A DNA stretch of 64,000 bases from Listeria immobilis (GCF_014322765.1 NZ_JAASTZ010000015.1:1-64000); one strand, 5' to 3'; numbered from the stretch's first letter, positions 1 through 6,668 are shown. Notes: generated by a model not told the origin, from the letters alone. Numbers and translations: made by a program.

Positions 1-59
1 TAGAACTTTGGTATGACAAGGACGGCTGGTATTACACAGCTAACTATTTTTTAAAATAA
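1..59 (+). CDS. Phage endolysin, 3' end only (partial)
   Basis: An open frame beginning at base 3 runs to a TAA at 57-59 and gives the C-terminal peptide ELWYDKDGWYYTANYFLK. Aromatic Trp/Tyr-rich tails of this kind end the cell-wall-binding domains of many Gram-positive phage endolysins. The rest of the gene is left of the window, so enzyme class cannot be read. A terminator follows at once and two small phage-like genes lie downstream, which fits the end of a prophage lysis module. The family call is inference from 18 residues and context. Confidence 0.5.
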   Translation, partial: ELWYDKDGWYYTANYFLK

Positions 60-67
60 TTTTGATG

Positions 68-95
68 CCCTCGCGTTTGCGGGGGTTGTTTTTTT
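68..95 (+). terminator. Rho-independent terminator after endolysin
   Basis: A GC-rich hairpin, CCCTCGC (68-74) with GCGGGGG (79-85) around a four-base loop, is followed by a T-rich run to 95. It closes the lysis transcript. Confidence 0.85.
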
Positions 96-146
96 GATAG
101 AACAGATTGACTAAATTGTGTTATTATATTGACGAGGTGATATATA

Positions 147-695
147 ATGCATAATTACAATTTAGAACCCGCAATCATTAATTTTAAGATAGAAAACGGG
201 ACAGAGTTAGAAAATATGGATGCAAATGATTTTACTACTCAAGGCTCTAATCGGATGGATATACGGGTTACCATTACTTTAGCTGGACTTAGTCAAATGC
301 ATATTCCCACAGGTTCTAGTGACAAGAAATTTGTTGAAGTGGATAAAATATGGACTCCGTTTAAGTTAATAATTTTTTTAACCAAACATTCAAACGAGAG
401 TACAGCTGTTGTTTCAGATATAACTTTTCAACTTGAAGAAAGTGATTTATTAGAAGACCAAAAAACATTTTCGTTTTTGTTTTCATTATATCCTGATGTT
501 ACAGAAGAGCTAGATATTAATTCTAATTTTATTGATAATTATTATACTGTTGATGTGTTAACATACAACACTTTAGGTTACCCGTATTCCATTCCCTTTG
601 AACATGAACCAACGCTAGAGCAGGTTTTAGATTCCTCTCAGGTATTAATTTCAACAAAAATCCCTTTCGTAGTTGGTGTTGAGCATGGGAAATGA
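147..695 (+). CDS. Phage-associated hypothetical protein, 182 aa
   Basis: The start is set by a GAGGTG ribosome binding site at 133-138. The protein is acidic and soluble, without signal peptide or membrane segment, and looks rich in beta strands. I do not recognise a family. It lies just downstream of an endolysin end, in a slot that in Listeria prophages often holds small accessory or lysogenic-conversion genes. Its last bases overlap a possible upstream start of the next gene, so the two are probably co-transcribed. No function can be assigned. Confidence 0.75.
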   Translation: MHNYNLEPAIINFKIENGTELENMDANDFTTQGSNRMDIRVTITLAGLSQMHIPTGSSDKKFVEVDKIWTPFKLIIFLTKHSNESTAVVSDITFQLEESDLLEDQKTFSFLFSLYPDVTEELDINSNFIDNYYTVDVLTYNTLGYPYSIPFEHEPTLEQVLDSSQVLISTKIPFVVGVEHGK

Positions 696-774
696 CAATG
701 TAGTATTAATAGATACGTACAAAGGTCAAAAGATACCTAGTAAAAGAAAAGATGTTAAAAGGAGTGAAACGGAA

Positions 775-1035
775 ATGAGTCAAGATTTTATTACAAAAAG
801 AGAATTTGATGAATTCTCAAAACGTGTAGAAGATAAAATTGATAATAATTTTCAATTGATAGATAAGAGTATAAGTAATCTTTCTAATTCAATTGACTTG
901 AAATTAGAAAATGCAATGTTAAAACAAGCAGAAAATGAACGTAAAGAAGCGCGTGAAAGTAAGCGCTGGATTATAGGCGTTTTAGTATTCGGGATTATTA
1001 GCGCAGGAACTGGTATACTTTCATTATTTATTTAA
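775..1035 (+). CDS. Small phage membrane-anchored coiled-coil protein, 86 aa
   Basis: The protein has a charged, heptad-like N-terminal two thirds (MSQDFITKREFDEF, then repeated I/L spacing with E and K) and one C-terminal hydrophobic segment (about residues 63-85, WIIGVLVFGIISAGTGILSLF). This resembles small phage proteins of the haemolysin XhlA type that sit beside holins, but identity is not certain. ATG 775 has an AAGGAGT site about ten bases upstream. An in-frame ATG at 685 would add 30 residues and overlap the preceding gene, with a poorer ribosome binding site. It is followed directly by a terminator. Confidence 0.7.
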   Translation: MSQDFITKREFDEFSKRVEDKIDNNFQLIDKSISNLSNSIDLKLENAMLKQAENERKEARESKRWIIGVLVFGIISAGTGILSLFI

Positions 1036-1037
1036 CC

Positions 1038-1065
1038 GCTCTAACCACGCGTTAGGGCTTTTTTT
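1038..1065 (+). terminator. Rho-independent terminator
   Basis: GCTCTAAC (1038-1045) pairs with GTTAGGGC (1051-1058) and is followed by a seven-base T run. It ends the rightward phage genes. Confidence 0.8.
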
Positions 1066-1258
1066 ATGCAAAAAAAAAACGCCAAGCAAGTACATGACGT
1101 TACTGCTATATTTACTAGCCTTTATTAACGGGATTGAAGGAAAGTATCAAGCAGTGCAAACAGAGATAAAACAGAAATAAATGATGTAGATAACTATATC
1201 TACAAGTATATTATTACACATAATATAGTGTCATTCAAGTGCGATTTTAAGCATAGAA

Positions 1259-1286
1259 AAAACATCAAATATTAATCTGATGTTTT
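1259..1286 (-). terminator. Terminator for the leftward prophage-end operon
   Basis: AAAACATCA (1259-1267) and TGATGTTTT (1278-1286) form a perfect nine-base stem. On the minus strand the T run extends beyond the stem, so it best serves the genes reading leftward from 2423. Confidence 0.7.
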
Positions 1287-1295
1287 CTCCAATTC

Positions 1296-1322
1296 ATTTA
1301 CATTTCACAATAAGTAATTAAA
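1296..1322. repeat. 27-bp direct repeat, copy 1
   Basis: Begins ATTTACATTTCACAATAAGT. It differs from copy 2 (1354-1380) at two positions; the copies start 58 bases apart. Confidence 0.7.
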
Positions 1323-1353
1323 AACAAGCTTTGTACTCTAATGTAAATAAAAT

Positions 1354-1380
1354 ATTTACATTTCACAATGAGTAGTTAAA
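1354..1380. repeat. 27-bp direct repeat, copy 2
   Basis: Begins ATTTACATTTCACAATGAGT. Its first seven bases are also the right arm of the inverted repeat at 1342-1360. Confidence 0.7.
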
Positions 1381-1450
1381 GTGTAAATTGAAAACGTATT
1401 CAACTTACAAATACATATTAGCATGTATCTTTTTCGTTGTCTAGTGAAAA

Positions 1451-1678
1451 CTATTCTTTATTAAATTCTTTCTCGATTTTATAGAATTTATCTAATAATT
1501 GCCCTGGCGAGTAGTCAAACAGCTCTGCTATTCTTCTAACATTCTTTGCTGTTATTCTATCTACCTCCTTTTTGTCCGCGTCTCGCAGTGTTTGCGTGCC
1601 GATTTTAGCACGTTTTGACAACTCGTAGATAGTTCCTTGAAATTCCATTTCACAAAATTTTGCAATAAAGCCAGCCAT
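1451..1678 (-). CDS. Small helix-turn-helix protein, 75 aa
   Basis: A short protein with a likely HTH in its first half (YELSKRAKIGTQTLRDADKK) followed by a second helical pair (VRRIAELFDYSPGQLLDKF), the layout of small XRE/Cro-like phage repressors that recognise DNA through the first unit. ATG at 1678 is preferred because AGGAGGA lies seven bases upstream, whereas the TTG two codons earlier sits against that site. It is last in a leftward three-gene set and separated by 11 bases from the next gene. It may regulate the promoter at 2465-2493, but that is inference. Confidence 0.75.
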   Translation of the reverse strand: MAGFIAKFCEMEFQGTIYELSKRAKIGTQTLRDADKKEVDRITAKNVRRIAELFDYSPGQLLDKFYKIEKEFNKE

Positions 1679-1689
1679 TTTCAATCCTC

Positions 1690-2199
1690 CTAAAACTCGT
1701 CGCGATGAATATTGAAGTTATTGATTAAATCTATATTGTTTACTCGTTCTAATTCATTATTTTCAAGTACTTCTTTAACTGATTCTTTAATTTTTCCATA
1801 CTCACGATTTATATCAGATGAACAATATCGAATCGTTTTGCTGAACGCAATTCGTAAGCTTCTATCTTTGTCACAATCGCTAACGTAAAGCTCAATTTGA
1901 CTCTCATTTCCTTCGAAACTATCATAAAACATGATGTTGTTTATAAAAAACGAGTGCATCTTACCTGCTTCATATTCTGCTCGCGCGTCTGCATTGAAGT
2001 GTGTAATAAATAACATTTCTCTTATTAATTTGATTGCTGTTTTTTCGGTCTCGTTTTCAGTAAAGTCATTCGCTTCTGCTAAAAGAGGTATGATTACACT
2101 TCTGAAAGCATTATATGCTTCAATCGCCCCCGATTTGTTTGCTAAAATGCGTGCATTGTGTTGATTGACTTTGTTCATCATCGCTTCATAGATTTTCAT
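1690..2199 (-). CDS. Hypothetical prophage-end protein, 169 aa
   Basis: A soluble, charged protein with no signal peptide, membrane segment or catalytic motif that I can recognise. The fourth codon of the longest reading (ATG at 2199) is the likely start, because an AAAAGGA site lies about ten bases upstream and abuts the earlier ATG. It sits between a 67-residue acidic protein and an HTH protein, all leftward and tightly spaced, so they form one operon at the prophage edge. Co-transcription with an HTH protein would suit an accessory host-fitness or stress gene, but the sequence does not show it. Confidence 0.7.
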   Translation of the reverse strand: MKIYEAMMNKVNQHNARILANKSGAIEAYNAFRSVIIPLLAEANDFTENETEKTAIKLIREMLFITHFNADARAEYEAGKMHSFFINNIMFYDSFEGNESQIELYVSDCDKDRSLRIAFSKTIRYCSSDINREYGKIKESVKEVLENNELERVNNIDLINNFNIHRDEF

Positions 2200-2219
2200 T
2201 TTCTTCATCCTTTTCTATT

Positions 2220-2423
2220 TTAATTTTGTGTTATTGTAATTGTATCATTTACTTCATCTTCATAAACGGTATACTCGCCAGTTTCGTTTAATTCGTTCAT
2301 AAGATTAAATGTATTTCTGTCTATCACATGTATTAATACATCGTAACCTTCTTCTAAATCTGTGATTTCATCTGTTAAATGACCATGTTCATGTTTTTCA
2401 AAAATTCTTTTTAGATTTGTCAT
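2220..2423 (-). CDS. Small acidic hypothetical protein, 67 aa
   Basis: First gene of the leftward set, 41 bases behind a consensus promoter. The protein is strongly acidic with a His/Glu-rich stretch (EKHEHGHLTDEITDLEEG) near residues 10-28 and a likely beta-rich C-terminus (EYTVYEDEVNDTITITQ). Small acidic proteins next to HTH genes can be antirepressors, inhibitors or antitoxin-like partners. I see no motif that decides. Ribosome binding site AAAGGATGGAT lies upstream of the ATG. Confidence 0.65.
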   Translation of the reverse strand: MTNLKRIFEKHEHGHLTDEITDLEEGYDVLIHVIDRNTFNLMNELNETGEYTVYEDEVNDTITITQN

Positions 2424-2464
2424 GTTTCATCCATCCTTTTCTTTTATTTCCTTGGTATATTTAT

Positions 2465-2493
2465 ATTATAGCACGGAATCACGTGCTAGTCAA
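2465..2493 (-). promoter_or_regulatory. Consensus sigma-A promoter with palindromic operator in the spacer
   Basis: On the minus strand: TTGACT (-35, 2493-2488), 17-base spacer, TATAAT (-10, 2470-2465). The spacer contains the palindrome GCACG-N6-CGTGC at 2471-2486. A protein bound there would block polymerase, so the leftward operon is probably repressible. The binding protein is unknown; the HTH protein encoded at 1451-1678 is a candidate. Confidence 0.8.
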
Positions 2494-2652
2494 TAGCTTT
2501 TATAAAAGTTTTTTTCATGGGCAGAGCGTGGGCAGAACGTAACATCTATTAAACGATATAAACATCTATTAATCACTATAGCACCTTAAAAAACCGTGTT
2601 ATACAGCTACTAACAGGCATTAACAATCATAGGTAGCTATCTCACATCAAAA

Positions 2653-2695
2653 CTCTTAATCAGCGGGTCGTGGGTTCGAACCCCTCACAACCCAT
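2653..2695 (+). repeat. tRNA-Lys 3'-half copy 1 (attachment-site-like)
   Basis: This is the 3' portion of a tRNA-Lys(CUU): anticodon loop CTCTTAA, variable region, intact T-arm (GTGGGTTCGAACCCC) and acceptor strand ACAACCCA. No 5' half (D-arm) lies upstream, so it is not a functional tRNA. Integrases that use tRNA genes duplicate exactly this 3' part, so it reads as the attR of the prophage to its left. Confidence 0.75.
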
Positions 2696-2700
2696 CATGG

Positions 2701-2738
2701 AAAACCGTTTAGGCTGTTGAGCTTAGGCGGTTTTTTTA
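2701..2738 (+). terminator. tRNA-linked terminator copy 1
   Basis: AAAACCGTTTAGGCT pairs with AGCTTAGGCGGTTTT around a short loop, followed by T's. A diverged version follows tRNA copy 3 at 6249-6287, so the original tRNA-Lys probably carried this terminator. Confidence 0.75.
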
Positions 2739-2953
2739 TCTGAATTAGTTTACATTAAAATTGATGCTAATGAATGGATAGAAGGATATAAGTGGTATGA
2801 AGCTATAATAATCAATTAGAGTGTTTTGATATTAATAAAATCAGTCAAACCTTAATGAAAGATAAATTAGAAGAAGTAGTAAAAAAGATTATTTCATTTT
2901 TGAAAAATAATTGTTTAAACAAAATTTATATTGAGTATGAATAACAAAACAAG

Positions 2954-2997
2954 TATGAAGATGAAATAAAAGAAGCAGAAAATCAATAAAAAGAAAA
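2954..2997 (+). repeat. 44-bp direct repeat, left copy
   Basis: Identical to 6123-6166. In the right copy it encodes the end of a gene remnant (YEDEIKEAENQ-stop); here only that tail survives. The repeats flank the whole LXG toxin operon and one tRNA-Lys 3' copy. Confidence 0.85.
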
Positions 2998-3090
2998 CTT
3001 AAAGTTGGATTATTTCTGTTAACTTAGGAAAAAACCTGCTACAATTGTGTTGTGAATACACACACATAGATACAAAGATGAGGTGCAGAA

Positions 3091-3375
3091 ATGAGTGAAA
3101 TAAAAGTACGAGAAGCAAGTTTGCAAAAATATGCCACGAAACTGGGAGAGAAAGGAAATGAAGTCGACTATTTACCTATGAAAGATGGCAATATGGCCTA
3201 TAGTCGAGCGAATTCCATTAACCATTTTAGAACGGCGATGTTTGATTTGGTAGAAGCGGTTGATGTTTTTCGGGGTGTGGTAGAGACGGATGCTACCAGA
3301 TTAAAACAATTAGGCTTATCCTTCACCAATAAAGACCGGGAACTAGAACGAACCATGGGCTTAGAGGTGAAGTAA
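3091..3375 (+). CDS. T7SS-associated small helical protein (TIGR04197-like), 94 aa
   Basis: A small helical protein without signal peptide, of the family found directly upstream of LXG toxins in Listeria, Bacillus and Staphylococcus (WXG100-like partners, TIGR04197/SACOL2603-like). Such proteins bind the LXG domain of the toxin and help deliver it to the type VII (Ess/Yuk) secretion machine. The sequence has the expected two-helix content, with a long helix at about residues 40-75. It is first in an operon; the next gene begins on the base after its stop. Ribosome binding site GAGGTG at 3079-3084. Confidence 0.75.
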   Translation: MSEIKVREASLQKYATKLGEKGNEVDYLPMKDGNMAYSRANSINHFRTAMFDLVEAVDVFRGVVETDATRLKQLGLSFTNKDRELERTMGLEVK

Positions 3376-3744
3376 GTGGACACAAACAGCTACGAATTAG
3401 AACAACAGTTACAGGTACTCCAAAAACAACAACGAGCGGCAGAAGACACGCTACTACTGCTCAAACGGGAACAAAATGAGCAGGAATGGTTGGAAGAAGA
3501 TTTTGCGCGTCATTGTCAATTAGAAATGGAAACGATGGCGTCGTTACGAGAGTTTTGGCAAGGGGATGAAGCTCGGAATTTTGCGTATTATTTAGAAGAT
3601 ATTCATGAAGAGGAAAAGAAAAACTGGCGTAAAAACATGGTATCCAAAAGAGAAAAACAGCAAGAAAAAATAAATAGTTGTCAAAAAAATTTGTATCAAA
3701 TAGAGAGAGAGCAGCAAAGTATACAAAAGGAGCTAACAAGATGA
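3376..3744 (+). CDS. DUF5082/YwqH-like T7SS partner protein, 122 aa
   Basis: Almost entirely coiled coil, rich in Gln, Glu and Lys (QQLQVLQKQQRAAEDTLLLL near the N-terminus), like the YwqH/DUF5082 proteins that precede LXG toxins and act as secretion partners or chaperones. It begins with GTG directly after the preceding stop and ends in an ATGA overlap with the toxin gene, so the three genes are translationally coupled. A central non-helical stretch (REFWQGDEARNFAYYLED) contains a W-x-G-like turn. Family assignment rests on composition, size and position. Confidence 0.7.
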   Translation: MDTNSYELEQQLQVLQKQQRAAEDTLLLLKREQNEQEWLEEDFARHCQLEMETMASLREFWQGDEARNFAYYLEDIHEEEKKNWRKNMVSKREKQQEKINSCQKNLYQIEREQQSIQKELTR

Positions 3745-4349
3745 GCAGAATCGATATCGGAGAAGTACAAACATTCTTAACAAAACTCCGAACCTCGAAT
3801 GAAGATGGGGAAAAAGCTATTCAAAGTATTCAAAAAGTCGTGATACAATATACAGATGATGATAGCTTAAAAGGAAAAGCCATTGATGCATCCAAACAAT
3901 ACTATCAAACAACCTATATTGCCCTTTGCGATGCGATTAAAGAAGCTATGTCTGAAAGTGAAGACCGTTTATCTCAGTATATCCAAGATTTTCATGCGCA
4001 AGTGGACAGCTCAGCTAACGCAAAAATAGACGCAGCAGGCTTATACGAATTAGAACTAAAGATTGATAAAATCGAACGAAATAAAGAAGATCTTGCACAA
4101 CGAATGAATTCTGGAACAGAAGGGCAAATGCAAAATTATCGTTCGCAATTAAGTGCTGCCTATAAAAAGGAAAATATTTTAGAAAAATATTTATCATTTG
4201 AACAAAGCCATGAAAATTTTTTTGAAAATTTAACGGTTTTAGTCCAGAGTATTCAGCAGACAGTGCGCGAATTACAAAATAATATTCAGTTTAACAGTCA
4301 AACAGGTACCTATGATATGAGTAAACTAGACATCCAACCGCTAGAATGA
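3741..4349 (+). CDS. LXG-domain N-terminal half of a T7SS polymorphic toxin, interrupted by TGA
   Basis: ATG 3741 (MSRIDIGEVQ) overlaps the previous stop as ATGA. The 202 residues form a typical LXG domain: an N-terminal amphipathic start, LKGKAIDASKQYYQTTY near residue 50, and long helical hairpins. LXG proteins are secreted by the type VII system with a C-terminal toxin. Here the frame stops at TGA 4347-4349 after QPLE, but the same frame continues at once with ATG 4350 and the toxin half. A single G-to-A change in a TGG Trp codon explains this. The separated half may be inactive, or the downstream half may be made by reinitiation. Confidence 0.8.
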   Translation: MSRIDIGEVQTFLTKLRTSNEDGEKAIQSIQKVVIQYTDDDSLKGKAIDASKQYYQTTYIALCDAIKEAMSESEDRLSQYIQDFHAQVDSSANAKIDAAGLYELELKIDKIERNKEDLAQRMNSGTEGQMQNYRSQLSAAYKKENILEKYLSFEQSHENFFENLTVLVQSIQQTVRELQNNIQFNSQTGTYDMSKLDIQPLE

Positions 4350-5021
4350 ATGCGGAAAGCCTTAGATAAAGCCAAAAGCAATGAAGTGACCATTAACTTT
4401 GACGACTACCAAAAAGATTACCGAGGTGGCAAGTGGATCTTACAAAAAGATGGTAAAGTAGATGTAGAAGCCACGAATGCATACAATGAAGCCGTTTTAA
4501 ATGGAACCTTACCAAAAAAAGCCAATGCAGCAACCCAAGAGGCAGAACTATTAAAAGGCATTCTGGCATCGCTAAAAAACAAGAAAGATCCTATTACTGG
4601 GGCAGATATAAGCAGTGTGCAAGTATTATCTATCCTTAGCGGGCTCGCTTTCTCCTATAGAGCAGGAAGATATCGAGGAAAGAAACTGACGATTCCAAAC
4701 CCTGACAAGAGAAAGAGGAAAGAGAAGAAAAAGAAGAAGGAAACCAATGGAACTGATTTTGAAGATATTATTAAAAAAGGCGAAAAAATGCCCGATCATG
4801 AAGTTGTGGAAAAGGGAAGTTTACCAAAGGCTGGAAAACCAAATTCTTCAGCAGATATTCTTAATGCTGATGGAAGTGTAAAACAAAGAAGGTATTACGA
4901 TGAAAAAGGAAGAGCAAAAGAAGATATAGATTTTAATCATTCAGATGATGGAACACATGAATTTCCGCATAGGCACAAATGGGATTGGACAAATCCTGAA
5001 AAACCAAAAAGATTGAAGTGA
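4350..5021 (+). CDS. C-terminal half of the LXG toxin (linker plus candidate nuclease-like domain)
   Basis: In the same frame as the LXG half and separated from it only by TGA. Residues 1-95 look like the pre-toxin linker (KDYRGGKWILQKDGKVDVEA, common in LXG proteins). A Lys/Arg-rich stretch follows at about 117-133. The last 70 residues (from about 155) form a small domain ending in a cluster of His, Asp and Trp (FNHSDDGTHEFPHRHKWDW). That arrangement suggests a metal-dependent nuclease-like toxin, but I cannot name the family. A gene with immunity-like properties follows 13 bases downstream. ATG 4350 has no good ribosome binding site, so expression would need reinitiation or readthrough. 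Confidence 0.7.
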   Translation: MRKALDKAKSNEVTINFDDYQKDYRGGKWILQKDGKVDVEATNAYNEAVLNGTLPKKANAATQEAELLKGILASLKNKKDPITGADISSVQVLSILSGLAFSYRAGRYRGKKLTIPNPDKRKRKEKKKKKETNGTDFEDIIKKGEKMPDHEVVEKGSLPKAGKPNSSADILNADGSVKQRRYYDEKGRAKEDIDFNHSDDGTHEFPHRHKWDWTNPEKPKRLK

Positions 5022-5034
5022 GGAGAGATAATTA

Positions 5035-5421
5035 ATGGAATGGGAAAAAATAGAAACTCAAGCAGATATTGATAACTTGATGCATTTGATTAATAATTTT
5101 CATGATAGTTGTATAAACGGTTTGACATATTCAAGTGGCACCTATGTTGATGAGGAATATTCGATGATAATGAATACAGAGCCAGTAGTGAATTTATTGA
5201 TACAAAGACAATCGGAGTTTATGACAAATATAGAATTATGTTTAAGTGGAGTCAGTAAATTTCATATAAACAACGATTTAGGTTTGACTTTAGATATATT
5301 AGGTGCACATTTTATTAAACAAGAAGAAGATTTTTATTGGTATAGTAGTGAAGATATTGAAGATGACACTGTAACAAGGTTTGTATGTAAAGAAATTAAA
5401 TGGAGAAGCATATCTTCATAA
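5035..5421 (+). CDS. Putative immunity protein for the LXG toxin, 128 aa
   Basis: A small acidic cytoplasmic protein, 13 bases downstream of the toxin tail, with ribosome binding site GGAGAG (5022-5027). Position, size, acidity and absence of a signal peptide are what is expected for the cognate immunity protein of a polymorphic toxin. The sequence has a helical N-terminus (ADIDNLMHLINNFHDSCINGL) followed by a beta-rich body, reminiscent of immunity families that bind nuclease toxins. I cannot assign a numbered Imm family. It could stay under selection as an orphan immunity gene even if the toxin is broken. Confidence 0.65.
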   Translation: MEWEKIETQADIDNLMHLINNFHDSCINGLTYSSGTYVDEEYSMIMNTEPVVNLLIQRQSEFMTNIELCLSGVSKFHINNDLGLTLDILGAHFIKQEEDFYWYSSEDIEDDTVTRFVCKEIKWRSISS

Positions 5422-5643
5422 TTAAGACTGAATTAGAGACAGTGCAAAATCATCCACTTCACTTAATTAAGGCGGAGCAGTCAGCTTTGAAAGTGTAGAT
5501 TGTTGAACCGTATCAAAGGAAACCATACTTATAAATTTTCACTTTATTTTTGTTTAGCACATGTTTTGATAATAAGTGGGGAAATACTCTTATAGAGCCG
5601 TTTAACATGCTAGCTATTCTTAGTTTATTAGTAGTGTGGAATA

Positions 5644-5686
5644 CTCTTGATCAGCGGGTCGTGGGTTCGAACCCCTCACAACCCAT
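5644..5686 (+). repeat. tRNA-Lys 3'-half copy 2
   Basis: Nearly identical to copy 1 (CTCTTGATCAGCGGG with one A-to-G change, then the same T-arm and ACAACCCA end). No 5' half precedes it. It lies at the right end of the toxin module, as if that module was once a separately integrated element. Confidence 0.75.
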
Positions 5687-5697
5687 CTTAGAGTGTT

Positions 5698-5729
5698 AGA
5701 GTTTTCGCTATATGCGGAGGCTCTTTTTT
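5698..5729 (+). terminator. Rho-independent terminator
   Basis: AGAGTTTTCGC (5698-5708) pairs, with G-T pairs, to GCGGAGGCTCT (5714-5724), followed by T's to 5729. It differs from the terminators after copies 1 and 3, so this junction is of different origin. Confidence 0.7.
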
Positions 5730-5816
5730 GTTTGTGAAACTACAAAAAAGCTAGAATAGATTATTTATTATTAGATTGGCACTTTTATTTACATTTAATT
5801 TTTGTGATTATATTAA

Positions 5817-6158
5817 GAAGTAATAAAAAATGAGATAAATCAAAACTTAGAGGAAGGTTCAATCATTCCGATTTATGAAAATGAAGGATATGACGATCAA
5901 ACTAATACGACCTATCACATAGCTGGTTATGAAAAAATGGAAGACGATGAAACTTATATGTTGTTTCTGTCTTATGATCCAGAAGATGCCTATTATGTTC
6001 CTTTAGGCGTTAACTATGGAAAAATAAATATTGACAGTGACAAAGAAACAGAATTATATGGTCAAGACAATATTGAAATAGAAAAAGAAATCAATGAAGT
6101 TCAATCGGAAGCGTTAGATGCATATGAAGATGAAATAAAAGAAGCAGAAAATCAATAA
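5817..6158 (+). pseudogene. C-terminal remnant of an unknown acidic protein
   Basis: An open frame continues from 5817 to TAA 6158 and encodes an acidic sequence (GSIIPIYENEGYDDQ, then HIAGYEKMEDDETYMLF and a Glu-rich end). The only in-frame ATG is at 5937, in the middle of sequence that looks equally coding, and it has no ribosome binding site. A stop lies immediately before 5817. This is best read as the 3' part of a gene whose start was lost. A 73-residue product from ATG 5937 is possible but unlikely. Its last 44 bases recur at 2954-2997. Confidence 0.6.
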
Positions 6159-6166
6159 AAAGAAAA
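6123..6166 (+). repeat. 44-bp direct repeat, right copy
   Basis: Identical to 2954-2997, 3169 bases upstream. It covers the last codons and stop of the remnant gene here. Confidence 0.85.
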
Positions 6167-6211
6167 TACAATATATAGCAATATTTATTATCGCTATTAT
6201 CTTTTGGAGTG

Positions 6212-6245
6212 ACTCGTAATCAGCGGATTGTGGCTCACAACCCAT
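6212..6245 (+). repeat. Degenerate tRNA-Lys 3'-half copy 3
   Basis: ACTCGTAATCAGCGG followed by a shortened TTGTGG-CTCACAACCCA. Part of the T-arm is deleted compared with copies 1 and 2. It is followed by a diverged version of the tRNA-linked terminator. Confidence 0.65.
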
Positions 6246-6248
6246 ACC

Positions 6249-6287
6249 GAAAAACTGTCTAGGCTGTCGAGCTTAAACAGTTTTTAT
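6249..6287 (+). terminator. tRNA-linked terminator copy 3
   Basis: AAAAACTGTCTAGGCT pairs with AGCTTAAACAGTTTTT. Loop and position are conserved with 2701-2738. Confidence 0.7.
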
Positions 6288-6322
6288 TTATAGAAACTTT
6301 AAAAAATCTAGCATAACGCAAA

Positions 6323-6351
6323 AAAACCAAGTGAATGATCACTTGGTTTTT
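6323..6351. terminator. Bidirectional terminator hairpin
   Basis: AAAACCAAGTGA (6323-6334) and TCACTTGGTTTT (6339-6350) form a perfect 12-base stem with A and T runs on either side. It probably marks the border between the accessory patchwork and core DNA. From here to 6668 I see nothing coding. Confidence 0.8.
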
Positions 6352-6668
6352 TCTCCATTATGTGTAAATACGCTCGATCATGTAATTCCCTTCACGTTGT
6401 CTCGTTCTTCTCTGTAACTCTATATCAAATTGTATAGAGTTTTTCTATTATATTTTTCTCTGTAATTAATGGCTTATTCCCGAAATGAAACCATTTTTAA
6501 ACCCACCAATGACCGAAAAGTAAGGCTAATGAACTTGTGACATAGCTAAACATCGCATTCAACCCCCAACTAATTTTATTATATTACCATTAGGTTATCA
6601 TGGTATACTAAAGAAAAAGTCAAATTGGGTATTATATTACTCAAAAATAGAAAAGAGGCCTTTGCAAC

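Larger units (their letters stand above)
1066..1450. other. Prophage right-end intergenic region with repeats
   Basis: There is no convincing gene here. The region is AT-rich and holds a leftward terminator (1259-1286), two 27-base direct repeats with two mismatches (1296-1322 and 1354-1380), and a perfect inverted repeat TGTAAAT-N5-ATTTACA (1342-1360) that overlaps the second repeat. These could be regulator sites or remnants of a replication or recombination site. Confidence 0.5.
2494..3090. other. Attachment-site copy, remnant coding and T7SS operon promoter region
   Basis: There is no intact gene. It holds the first tRNA-Lys 3' copy (2653-2695) with its terminator, a decayed reading frame at about 2741-2944 ending in a 29-codon piece (ATG 2855), and the orphaned tail YEDEIKEAENQ at about 2954-2989. 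That tail matches the end of the remnant at 5817-6158. A possible promoter is TGTTAA (3017-3022), 17 bases, TACAAT (3040-3045), ahead of the gene at 3091. Confidence 0.55.
5422..5830. other. Intergenic region with second tRNA-Lys 3' copy
   Basis: No gene is seen in this AT-rich spacer. It contains the tRNA-Lys 3' copy at 5644-5686 and its terminator-like hairpin. The remainder (5422-5643 and 5730-5816) shows no recognisable structure. Confidence 0.5.

Noticed and set aside
2653-2695. Functional tRNA-Lys gene
   Set aside because: Only the anticodon-loop to 3' end is present, with no acceptor 5' strand or D-arm upstream. The same holds for 5644-5686 and 6212-6245.
1-6300. CRISPR array from the repeated tRNA-like and 27-bp repeats
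   Set aside because: Only two or three copies are present, with irregular and large spacing and no Cas genes.
6352-6668. Peptide pheromone gene for the Rgg-like regulator
   Set aside because: I looked for a short hydrophobic peptide with a ribosome binding site beside the regulator and found none convincing.
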